DNA from: Camellia lanceoleosa
Lineage: Eukaryota > Streptophyta > Magnoliopsida > Ericales > Theaceae
DNA length: 64,000 bases
Reading direction: 5' to 3'
NCBI GenBank assembly: GCA_025200525.1
Contig: CM045763.1
Span: 59,723,530 to 59,787,529 of the forward strand
Positions 35,360 through 45,378 of the stretch are shown here, in pieces (within the stretch, counting starts at the first letter, position 1; every line of letters starts with the position of its first letter). The notes under the pieces are model-generated. The model did no database searches and was not told where the DNA came from. It saw only the letters and a list, made by a program, of their open reading frames with translations. The position numbers were made by a program, and so were the translations under genes.

Positions 35360-36639
35360 CTTTATAGAACTGAATAAATACTCTATAAATACCCTATAAA
35401 TACTTGTTTTCATTGTCAATAATTAAACGATACATGCGTAATAGATGTTTTGATATATCTATACAGGTAACTAATCCCCACAAGCAAAGCATTGTCATAG
35501 TTCCCAAAAAAACATTTGGGAAAAACAATAATAAGAAAGGGGTCAATTTAGGCTTTAGGTACATGGGCATATCAAGAAAAGATTTTAAGTTTAATTCTTA
35601 ATTCCTTCAACAACCAACCTACCCCACTTCTTAAAAATAAAAACATAAGTAAAAAGTAAAAAACAGAGGTTGGTTGAAGTTGCAAACAACATTTGATGAC
35701 TACCCCTTCTCTCTTTTAAACTTTTGTTCTCATTCTAATTTTTCCTCTATACTCTCTGTTCTTCATCTCCACTTAATGACCTCTTTCAAAACTGTTTTTC
35801 CTCTACCCCACTATTTTTATTTTATTTTTTAATGAATCTAAAAAAGAATTGACTAAAATATAAATAAAAAACAAATCACTAAAAATAAAGGAAAATTCAC
35901 ATAAAAATAGTTTTGAAAACCTCTTATTAGCTAGCATCCAGAAATTCCAGCAATAATTCAAGCAACCAAACACTTTCAAAACCAAGCCAATTCAAACAAT
36001 TGCCCTTCTATATAGCCCTAGATTTTACAATCTTTCTTTAATCATCACTGTTCCTAGTTCATGAAACTACCTAACATAACTGTGTATAAGCAAATAAATC
36101 AACAATTCTGGATCAACACAACACAGATGAAATCACAGTTGAAATAGTAAGGGTATATAGAGATTGTTCCAAGAGGTTCAAACACCTCTATTGTTTTCAA
36201 AAACCAATTAAATTCAACAGAATATTGAAATTCAACAGAATAATGAAGATGAGAGAACTAAAACCTCCCCAAAACCTCCACATCGCATAATATTGAAATC
36301 ATTAAACACAACAATAAATATAATAGAGAGAGAAAGTTGGATTCATTCATAGAAATTAGGTTTACCGATTATGAATCAATCGAAATCTTCAAATCTTCAT
36401 TAACAATCCATCAAAATTTTCAAATCTTCATTAACAATTGATCAAAATCTTCAAATAAACAATAAAATTGAGATGGAGAGTCCAAAGAGAAAGTCGAATG
36501 AGAGAGAGTGCAAGAGATCATACCGTTGGAGGTCGGTCTTCAACGAAAAGAGTGAAATTGATATGGGAAATAAGGGATAGATAGGGCAAGTTTTACACGA
36601 TTTGTTTTTTTTTTTTTTTTTTTTTTGTTCAGAACACAA

Positions 36640-36747
36640 TTTGGGAGTTGAAATAAAATGACATTTTGGTGTAAAAAGTGATTTTTTGCAACGATCAAAC
36701 AATCAGTTGCAAAAAAATAGACGCAAAAAGTCTTATTTCTAGTAGTG
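36640..36747. repeat. Right terminal region of the CACTA element
   Basis: TTTTTTGCAACG, TTGCAAAAAAATAGACGCAAAAAG and the tip TTTCTAGTAGTG form the subterminal and terminal repeats. The tip is followed by ACG, matching 3019-3021. Confidence 0.6.
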
Positions 36748-36834
36748 ACGTGATCTATGCTTCACAATGCCCTAATAGCACCTGTTGAGTTAGTTAAATA
36801 TTTGTCTTGAAATCAACATTACAAATGGTGCAAG

Positions 36835-36971
36835 TTGACAAGACCCAATTTGAGAGAATACTTTCATACATTGAGCATGGAAAGAGAGAAGGAGCCACAT
36901 TGTTAACTGGTGGCAAGCCTTATGGCCAACAGGGATACTATACTGAGCCAACAATTTTCACTGATGTCAAG
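36835..36971 (+). pseudogene. Orphan ALDH2-family exon
   Basis: An acceptor-like GTGCAAG ends at 36834 and a GTAATT donor starts at 36972. Between them 137 nt encode [20 protein letters not shown], then [15 protein letters not shown] and EPTIFTDVK with no stop. This is the conserved stretch of plant NAD(P)-dependent aldehyde dehydrogenases of family 2, after the catalytic Cys region. The enzyme oxidises aldehydes such as acetaldehyde or hydroxycinnamaldehydes. No other ALDH exon is found in the window. It lies 87 bp right of the CACTA end and about 115 bp left of element D. It is either a lone fragment or an exon of a larger gene with TE-filled introns. I call it a fragment. Confidence 0.75.
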
Positions 36972-37085
36972 GTAATTAAACCTTTTTTCAACTTTATTTT
37001 ACAATTGCTCATACTTGAATGGCACGAACATAGTGTATTTTATGTGGAGTTTAATATTAATTTTGTGAGGACATATTTTTGTGAA

Positions 37086-37609
37086 TGTCAACATGGCCAA
37101 GGTGGCGCCGAAGTGCCAGCCGATGTGCCACGTGTCCTGGTTATGGTGCCGAGGTGATCTCAGCTAGGCCGAGGTTATCTGCGGAGATACCGAAATCCGA
37201 GATGAACGGATAAGTTATAAGAGTCCTAGAATGGAGAAGGACCTCGGCTTGGATAAAGATAAAGCTCTTAGGGAGTTTATCTTTATATATTTGAGAGTCC
37301 AGAATAAGCATTGAGCCAGAGTTCATTGAAGCTAAGCTTCTATAGGGATCAGATCAGCACTGGCTATAAAAGTAAGACACCCTCGTAGGTCTAAGGTACG
37401 CTTTTTGTATCCTAGCTAGTGAGTTAAGCACTGTTTGCTATCTTTAAGAGATAATTAAGTGCTGACTTGATCATCGAAGTGCCCCCGGGTGGACAAACCA
37501 CCGCTAGAGTCTTATCTTTCTGTGACAGGTTGTTCGGGCGCAATCTATTCTGCCGGTGTTCTCCAGCTGAGTACTTATTTGGCAGTGTGGTCAGAAATCA
37601 ACACACACA
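37086..37609 (+). repeat. 5' LTR of element D
   Basis: It starts TGTCAACATGGCC and ends ACACACACA just before ATTTGGCG. A TATA box CTATAAAAG is at 37364-37372. It aligns by eye to 57424-57971 over its length (shared GTGCCACGTGT, GTGCCCCCGGGTGGA). The left flank is GTGAA; the partner duplication is lost with the 3' end. Confidence 0.82.
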
Positions 37610-37612
37610 ATT

Positions 37613-37630
37613 TGGCGTCGTCTGTGGAAA
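37613..37630 (+). promoter_or_regulatory. Primer binding site of element D
   Basis: TGGCGTCGTCTGTGGAAA begins 3 nt after the LTR end. Element F has TGGCGCCGTCTGTGGGAAC and element E TTGGCGTCGTCTGTGGGAAC at the same place, so the three use the same type of primer. Confidence 0.72.
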
Positions 37631-37644
37631 AGAAAGGAGAATAA

Positions 37645-39391
37645 ATGGCCAACGACGGACAGAAAAAGAAGATTGGGGACGACATCCCTATTGGAAGTAG
37701 TAAACACATTGACCCTAACGTTGAGGAGGACAATTGCAATGAAGAACCTCAGGATAATAATCCCAGAGAGAAAGACGTCGACCAAGAGGAAGATGTACCA
37801 AAGAAGGCAGACCAAGGTGAGTATTATAACGAGAATGACCTCTAGGTATGGAAACATAGATGCCTGCGGAGGGATGGCGAGATGAAGAGAATTGCGAACA
37901 AATTGGCAAACCTACAATCGGTCGTCAGTTTCATGATGCAGAACGTCATGCAGCCACCGTTTTCATTACAAGACACGCCGATTCCGGCGACCAAGAATGA
38001 TGCCCAGAAAAGCAGACAGAAAATAGTTCCTGCAATCCCTCAGTGTGATAGGACAAAGGAACATTCTCACCGGCCTTCATGGGAGGTCGGCGGGGAGAGT
38101 CGATGAAAGGAGAGTCTCAGAAGACACATCGTACCAAAGAAGCCTACACCAAAGAATATCGGCATGTTCAATGAAATGAGCTTTGTTTCGACACGACTAA
38201 TGGAGGGAGGTCCAAGAGGACTCATAACGACACCAGGAGTAGCGCACCAAAAAGACTGAAATCCGTTGATAGCCGAGCTCCTGGACGGACCAAGGAGGAT
38301 TTAAGGGATTACCTCCAGAGGAAGCGACAAGATGCCGAGGTAACCTGGTCAAGCCGAGAACGCCATTTTCGGTAGAATTGGACAAATTTGAGGCCCCGAA
38401 AAGGTTCTACATGCCGAGATTCCAAATATACGACGGTAAGTCTGACCCTAACTCAATGGCACTGTACCTGAACTCAATGGCACTGTACACCGGGAACGTG
38501 CCGTTACTCTGCAAGGTGTTCCCCTTATCCTTTGGGGAAATCGCATCAAACTGGTTCCACAAGTTGCCGAAATGAACTGTGAAAAGCTGGGAAGGCCTGG
38601 CCAAAATGTTCGTGGCTAGGTTTGTGACAAACAAACTACAGCCATTGAAGGTGGACTCCCTGATGACTCTGAGAATTGGCGAGGATGAAAGCCTCAAGGC
38701 TTATGCCAAAAGGTACTATGAGGTGTTTAACCGAATACCAGGGTGCAACCAAGAGGTGGCGGTCGTGTCTTTTAAGAACGGCTTGAACGATGACTGTCTG
38801 CTTCGAAAATCACTGGCAAAGACACTGCCAAAAAGTATGGAGGAACTCATGGCCAAGATCGAGAAGTATGCGAGAGCCAAGGAAGACACGTCAGGGACAA
38901 AGGTGTCAAAACAAAAGAAAAGAAACGACTCGCCGAAGCGAGGCAGAAGTAATACTGGATATAATAAGCAAGAGACAGATCGAGGGTCAGACAGCAAGCC
39001 ATCAGATTCAATTAGGCCATAAAGTCTCGAAAGAATCCTAATCACCTGTTATAGAGCACTAAAGAAGATTCCTAGCAAATTTATGGGAAGAAGTCTGGAG
39101 AAGCGTTGTGCCTACTACAATAAGGATGGGCATCTAACTCAGGTGTGCAAAACCCTAAAGGCACATTTGGAATATCTAGTAAGACAAGGTCACTTAAGGG
39201 ACTTGGTGAATGAAGCCAAAACAAGGGAAGAACAGGCAAGGCTGCCTCAAGCACCAGCAACACCACCTCCGCCCGCACCACAGCCGCAAGTAGATGGACC
39301 TCGAGTGATCAATGTGATCCATTCAAAGGTTAACGAGAATGATATGCGAGGAAAGACACAGAAGGTAAAACACCTACATCATGTATATTAG
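37645..39391 (+). pseudogene. gag: Element D gag
   Basis: Gag opens at the ATG 37645, is stopped by TAG at 37843-37845 (CAG in element F), and changes frame near 37870 and again before 38378. The core at 38378-39022 has FYMPRFQIYDGKSDP, NWFHKLPK, and after a TGA (38573) SWEGLAKMFVARF and DESLKAYAKRYYEVFNRI. A segment at 39107-39190 with CAYYNKDGHLTQVCKTLKAH is the zinc-knuckle-like motif of Tat gags. A Pro-rich tail follows. It would make particle structural protein but is interrupted at several places. Confidence 0.8.
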
Positions 39392-39814
39392 GCCCAGCAA
39401 AAGAGGCCTAGGACAGAAGTGTACCAGGGATCCATGGTGTCTTTTACTGAAGCCGACCTGGACATGGTACAGTATCCACACAACGATCCTCTGGTGATAT
39501 CCCTCAAGATTGAAGAATGCCAAGTAAGGCACATTCTGATTGACTAAGGCAGCTCTTGTGACATCATGTATGTCAGATGTTACAAGGAGCTCGGTCTTCA
39601 CCAAGATGACCTTGAGCAGTCTAGTAGTCCAATGGTCGAGTTCAACGGAACGCCGACATGGCCCTTGGGGGCAATAAATTTGGAGGTACAGACAGGCACC
39701 AAGAAGGTGAGTACAAAATTTACAGTGATTGACACCCCCTCCCCTTATAATGTTATCTTGGGAAGGCCATGGTTGCACATAATGAGGGTTGTCCCTTCTA
39801 CACCCTATCCACTC
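39392..39814 (+). pseudogene. pol: Element D protease, stop in the active site, 3' truncated
   Basis: The frame reads HILID, a TAA at 39545-39547, then GSSCDIMYV, where related copies have DQGS. The stop therefore replaces the second residue of the active-site motif (CAA to TAA). Downstream are WPLGAINLEVQ and NVILGRPWLH, the usual end of the protease fold. The sequence breaks off at 39814 at the first base of the inverted LTR. Confidence 0.78.
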
Positions 39815-42168
39815 TGTCACGACCTAAACCCGCCCCAATGGGTTTAGTATCAGAATCGCCAAGAATCCGAGATTACCAAGGCCCGCCAAGAATACAAAGA
39901 AAAGTAGTACAGGGCATGGCGGAAGCCATTGCAGTAATAAAACAATGTCCAATGAGCTGTGACAGTCTGTATGCAAAAAGACTTTTCATACTTTTATACA
40001 GGCAGTGACAAAACAGTATGTACATTATATGCAACCATTCAGAGCAGGGACTAAAACCCTATTAAAACAGTACAGTACAGTCTATACAGTATTACAAAAT
40101 GGTACAGAGATAGACGGGGAAATAAAAACACCCCAAAGCCATAGCTTGGCAGGCTCGGAACCTCGCAGTGAGGCACAGTAGTTGGCTTGACAAAACTGGA
40201 GTTTACCCCGATGCTTCTAGCATTAGTCCGGTGCCTGTACACCTACATATATATATGAGCAGTGAGCTAAAGCTCAGTGAATAACATAATGCGTAAAGAG
40301 GTTACGAATGAATGTCCTTATAGTCATGAAAACAGTTCATTAAACAGTCTTTTAGTATTTCAGTCAATCAGTCATATGTGGTACATTCATTAGCGTAGCA
40401 GTACAGTAAACAGTAGGTCTTGGAAGACCGGGTCTTAACAGACCCAACAGTAAATAATGGCCATCAATCAGTAAACAGTAATGGTTCCAACGAGGGAACC
40501 GACAGAGATCTCTGTAAAGAATAAAGAATGATAAAATGTAGGTGCTAAGGATGCCATGCTGCGATTGAATATAGGACATACATTCATTCAAGCAAGATAT
40601 CTGATTCAAAAAAAGATGCAGATTCGCTTGTTGAAGATAATCATTTTGAACATATCTTTACACAATTGTTACTCACGAGTTACGGGCTCTGAAGAGGCTA
40701 GAGCGTCTCCTCGAAATGCCAACCCTAAACAGTACAGAACGAACACACACTAAGCTACACAGTTGGGAAGGATAATAATAATTTAATCCCTAATTTGCCT
40801 CGGTGTGTTCTACATCTATATCCTCATTAAGATGTCTTAAACTAGGCCTAAGAATGCCTAGGATGGGATGAGGATGCAAAAATGTGCCTGTAAGACGCTT
40901 TGAATTTTCGAACGGCTCACTTCGGCCGTTGTTCCCCTTTAGCCGGCGGACATGCCAAAAAATCTTGGATAGGTGAAATTCACGCTCGACGACCGCTCGA
41001 GCGTGTCACTCAGTCCTCCGCTCGAGCGTACATTCCTCCGCTCGAGCGAACTGATGAACAGTGCAAGATGCTGGGAGCTCGATTTTCCCGCTCGAGCGGA
41101 CGACCAAAATCTGGAAATTCCAGATTTGAGTCCCAAACTCAAAATCAAGTTTAGATGCATAAAATTCGATCCTCTTGGGCCAATTTTCTAGAAAACATAA
41201 GTAAACTCATAGAACAACATGTTGCAAAGGTCAATTTGAGGAATCAAGGCCCAAGGGTGTTTCAATTAAACTCATTTTCAAACCCATTTTTCATTAACAA
41301 TGTTCAAACATGACATGCATGCATTCAAACCAATTTAAAGCTTTAATGCTTGCTCAATTGAACTCCTTTCTTCAAGAACTTGGTGTAATCATGGATTATG
41401 ATCAAAAGATAGACATGCATGCAAGGTTTCCATGAAATCAAGCTCAAAACTCTTCAATATACACATGCATGCAACAATTAAGCTTTATATCAACACTATT
41501 GAACCAATTCATGCCTTAACTCTACAATTTGACATGAATCATGCAAGAACAATCTTAAATACAACAATGAGAGGTTCAATTACCTTACCTAGGTCTTGTA
41601 ATTCAAGTGTAGAAGCTTAAATATGAAATCTATACTTCAATCCTCTCAATTTCCAAGAAAGACCAAGCAAAATGAGATGAAAACACTCTCACTCCCTATT
41701 CTCCCTCTCTCTAGTCGACAAAACAATGAACTTGGCTGAGCAAAATGTTTTGTTTCAAGTGTAATAAAATTCAAAAGGTTGAGATAGTGGGCCACTAGGA
41801 TGGCAATATGGTAAATAAGGCAACTTGTTTAACTTAGCTTATTTTATTCTAATTTAATCATACCAAATCATATTAAATCAGTTTTCAGGTAAATACACCA
41901 TAAAATCACATAAATTCCAACGATCATAAATTACTAATCAATCTCGGGTTCGGCCGCCGATAAAGCCTTCAATTTACAGTTTAAACATATATACACGAAC
42001 AAACAATTAGACAATCAACAGATAGAAATGCAATTCAAACAGATACAGCCAATCAATCAGTTTTAGATTTCAATCAGTCAGTTCAGTATTTCAATCAATT
42101 CAATTATCAGTCATAATCAGTCTTAGTTTAGCAGTAATCAGTATTAATCAATGATGAGGGTTGTTACA
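39815..42168 (-). mobile_element. Inverted solo LTR of family B, without target-site duplication
   Basis: On the plus strand it starts TGTCACGACCTAAACCCG and ends GGGTTGTTACA. Reversed it matches the termini of LTR B (TGTAATAACCCC...GGGTCGTGACA) and its internal landmarks, including the CTCGAG cluster (40996-41096) and the block near CGGCCGCCGATAAAGCC. Length is 2354 bp. The flanks are CACTC on the left and GATAT on the right, which do not match. Left is element D, right is element E. Confidence 0.82.
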
Positions 42169-42448
42169 GATATACCCCCCAAAACCCTCTCATGCCCCTA
42201 TTCTCTTCGATGTTCTTCAATTCCAGCGATGAACACATGAACACATGTAGATCTGGAGCGAACCGGGCTTCAAGTCCTCTTTTGATCCCAAAAAACATAC
42301 CAACCGGGCAAATTGCAAGTTTGCAAAAACTTCTGTGGAAACTGAAGTAGGCATAGTACTTGATCGGTCAATCGGGCTAATATCTGGTCCGCTTGACCGG
42401 CCGAGCTCCTGAATTCACATTCGTGACCGAGGTGGTCTGGCACTCAAC

Positions 42449-44587
42449 ATGACCGAGCTAAAGTCAAGCTCGTTTTGCGCATCCGCACTTCCACTTCCAC
42501 TTCCACTTATCCTCCTTTTCCTGCAGAGTCCAAGGGGACCATATACCAACATCGAGGCTCTCAAAGACCGAGAAGCCTTCAAACAAGAGTTTGTGCCAAA
42601 CCACCTCAGCCGAGCTAAGACCAGCCGGTCACACATGGGGCGATACTGCTTCTTGGTTGATACGCCGGTTGCTTTGCCCGCATTCCGAAAAGAGTACGGT
42701 ATCCCCGACGACGTTCACCTTGAGCTCGGTGCCGAGGAAACGACCCCTTGGGGCAGATTTGACCAGTGCCCCTTCACCGTGCTTTCCATCATAGAAGGTG
42801 GCCTTCGCTTCCCGGTCAACCCGCTGCTTTGCGAATTCTTGCGGCGTACCGGGCTAGCTCCAACCCAGGTCTCAACCAACACTTACAGAATAATTAACGG
42901 GGTCCACGAGCTAAACAACCGGCTAGGAACCAACCTAGGACTGGCCGAGATACTCCGCCAATACACCCTAGGGCACACAGGCGATGGCCTCGCCTACTAT
43001 TTAAAGATCAGATCGGGCAAAGAAAAGATAGTAATCGGCACCCCGGACAAGGACTTGCACGATGATGACTTTTTTTGGGTGTCCGACAACTACGAAACAG
43101 CCGACGTGCCGGGCTGGTTCATTAGCAAGAACTTCGATTCAACATGTAAGTCGTGCCACTTGCTCGGTCAATTTATCTTTCTTAGCTATTCTGTACTTAG
43201 CATTTTTTCTTCTTTCCTTTGCAGCAATCGACGCTTTGCAAGCCAACTACCGTTATCCCAACGAAGCAGCCATCAGAACCGTGCTCCGCTACAGCAACCG
43301 AGACTGCCACGACCTTATCAGTTACACACCAACATACCGGTATTCAGCTCCACGCCGGAGTAAGGTCACAGACTTTCTCCGCCCTCCATCTCCGCCTCCA
43401 GATCTTACATTTCCTGACGTTCCATTCATCCGTCTGACCGAAGCAGAAGAGATGGCCAAGAGAAGCTGCATCAAGAACCTGATCACCGCCACCGCCACCT
43501 CCACCGAGATACCGAGAGTCACAACCCGCTCTACTGCTGTCGGGCAATCCAGCAAAGCCGTGGTTGCATTGGCGTCTCCCGCCGCCGGGCAATCCAGCCA
43601 AGACACCCGCCGGGCTGGCAAAAGGCCACATGCAGACCCTTTAGCCGAGCTTGTTACCAAGCTCAACACTGAGCAACCTACCGTGATAGCTGACCCAACT
43701 CCACTGTGGAGGCCCCAACTCAAGCACCGGGGTAAAGAGATCCCGACGACAGCTTCTATCAAAGGAGACAAGGAACATCTCCTCGCCTTTGATCTTAGTA
43801 AAGCCCTCCTCCTACCGAGCGACGTGGTCGGCAACGACCATGTACCAGACATCCGGTTGGTGAAATCCTCGGTCAAGTCCATGACCAGGGTAAGAACTTT
43901 ACACGTTTTGCCATAAAATTTTCCAAGTGTTCGCTCGGTTTTCTTTCTAATCAAACCTTCTTCTTGCAGGCTATCCAGAAGCAACACTTGGTCATGGAGC
44001 GCATTCACCGACTCTAGTAGAAGGCCAGCAACTTTGCCAACCAGGTGGAACACCTTCAAGTCGAGCTCGGTCGGTCCAAAGCTTCACTGAAAATGGCAAA
44101 CTCTGACAATTCAAGGTTGCTCGGCCAGCTTGGCGTTGCCGAGCAAGAAAGGGATGCGCTCAAGACCGAGCTCGAGGTGTTAAAGCAAGCAAGAAAGAAG
44201 GAGCTAGTGGATGCAAATAATGCCGGCTTCAAGGAGGCCGAGGACAACTACACAAAGTAGGTCCATGCCACCCAAGACATCTTCTTCAAGGCGGGCTGGA
44301 AGACTGCTTGTGAACAGCTCGGCCAAGGACCTGATACCGACGTGTTTGCTTCTCTTCCAGCTACCTTCGTACCGACCTATCTCGTGTCCTACGCGAACGA
44401 CGTCTTCAGCGCGCTGCAAGCTAAGGCCGAGGAAGACGAGGCTGAAGACGCCAAGAAGGAAGCGGAGGGTGACAACCGCCCAAATCTGGCCGGCCAAGAG
44501 AAGACCGGTGCCCAGGAGACCACAACCACGGTTAACCTGGAGGCCGCAACCGGGGACGAATTCACTGACCTTTCCCCCCTAGCTTAG
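42449..44587 (+). pseudogene. Antisense gene of element E, 'putative gypsy-type transposase' family, three exons
   Basis: Exons are 42449-43145, 43225-43889 and 43970-44587, with GTAAGT, TTTGCAG, GTAAGA and CTTGCAG splice sites and in-frame joins (DST to SIDALQANY across a split codon). Exon 1 carries the conserved block with PWGRFDQCPFTVLSIIEGGL, FPVNPLLCEFLRRTGLAPTQ and YRIINGVHELN, which fits the Pfam family named Transposase (putative) gypsy type; its function is unknown. Exon 3 is a long charged coiled coil (VEHLQVELGRSKASLKM, ELEVLKQARKKEL). It contains TAG TAG at 44015-44020 and TAG at 44258, so the product would be truncated before the coiled coil. Full length would be about 660 residues. 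Confidence 0.72.
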
Positions 44588-44779
44588 TTTTCTTTGTCTT
44601 CTTTCCTTTTGTTTGTACATGTAACCGAGCTATCTGTCCCCCCTCTTGTAATTATTTTGCACATCAATGAAAAAGTTCAATTTCCTTCAAGTGTTTGCAC
44701 GGTCTTCAAGCAAAATAACTTCAGCCGGACAAAATACCTTGGCAAAACTAATCATCTTGTTTAACTTATTTAACCGGAA

Positions 44780-45270
44780 AAGACATCTCGGTTTCAAGCA
44801 TAAAGTTGGTAAATCATCCACTGTTTTAACCGGAACAATACATCTCGGTTTAAAAATAAAAGTTGAGCAAATCATCGACTCAGTCAATCGGAATAAAGCT
44901 CCCGAAAGTTGAACAAATAATCAACCTGGTCAATCGGAGTAAAACATCTCGGTTGAGAAACTCAAAGTTGAGCAAAACATCAACTCATTCAACTAGAATA
45001 AACATCTCGGTTGAGAATCTCAAAGTTGAGCAAGACATCAACTCATTCAACCAGAATAAACATCTCGGTTGAGAATCTCAAAGTTGAGCAAAACATCAAC
45101 TCATTCAACCGGTATAAACATCTCAGTTAAGAATCACAAAGTTGAGCAAGACATCAACTCATTCAACCGGTGTAAAACATCCCGGTTGAGAATCTCAAGT
45201 TTGAGCAAAACATCAACTCATTCAACCAGTATATACATCTCGGTTGAGAAGCTCAAAATTAAAAAGCAAC
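44780..45270. repeat. 58-bp tandem array after pol of element E
   Basis: CATCTCGGTTGAGAATCTCAA-type units recur at 44945, 45003, 45061, 45119, 45178 and 45236 (58-59-bp spacing), with more diverged units back to about 44783. The array lies between the end of pol (45379) and the end of the antisense gene (44587), the place where Tat elements often carry fast-changing repeats. Confidence 0.9.
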
Positions 45271-45378
45271 AATCAGAATGCTAAGGCAAAGATGAGACAC
45301 TTCTATATATTGACAAAAAGAATATTACATTCTGAAGTGTAAGGCAAAAAATTCCTTTGCACAAAAAGAAAACAAAAG

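Larger units (their letters stand above)
34106..36639. other. Right interior of the CACTA element
   Basis: AT-rich DNA containing the exon fragments at 34218-34465 and 35182-35359. Apart from these and a poly-T run at 36605-36626 nothing is recognised; no transposase motif is seen. Confidence 0.5.
3022..36747. mobile_element. CACTA-type DNA transposon, outermost shell of the nest
   Basis: The right end, read inward from 36747, is CACTACTAGAAATAAG followed by TTTTTGCG. The left end from 3022 reads CTACTAAAAAAAG followed by TTTTTTTGCG, so the two tips are imperfect inverted repeats of about 25 bp with the left CA missing. ACG flanks both sides (3019-3021 and 36748-36750), the 3-bp duplication expected of CACTA elements. 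GCGACGG/GCAACG motifs recur near both ends. Without later insertions the element is about 3.6 kb (3022-3984 plus 34106-36747). No transposase is seen, so it would be non-autonomous. It carries host-gene exon fragments on the minus strand. A CACTAC at 3013 is an alternative left tip; the flank there would be GAG, which does not match. Confidence 0.6.
37086..39814 (+). mobile_element. Truncated Ty3/gypsy element 'D' (Tat type): 5' LTR, gag, start of protease
   Basis: It has a 5' LTR (37086-37609), a primer site, gag, and about half of a protease. The element stops abruptly at 39814 where an inverted solo LTR begins. Its sequence parallels element F (57424 onward) through the LTR, gag and protease. 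RT, RNase H and integrase are absent. Confidence 0.85.
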
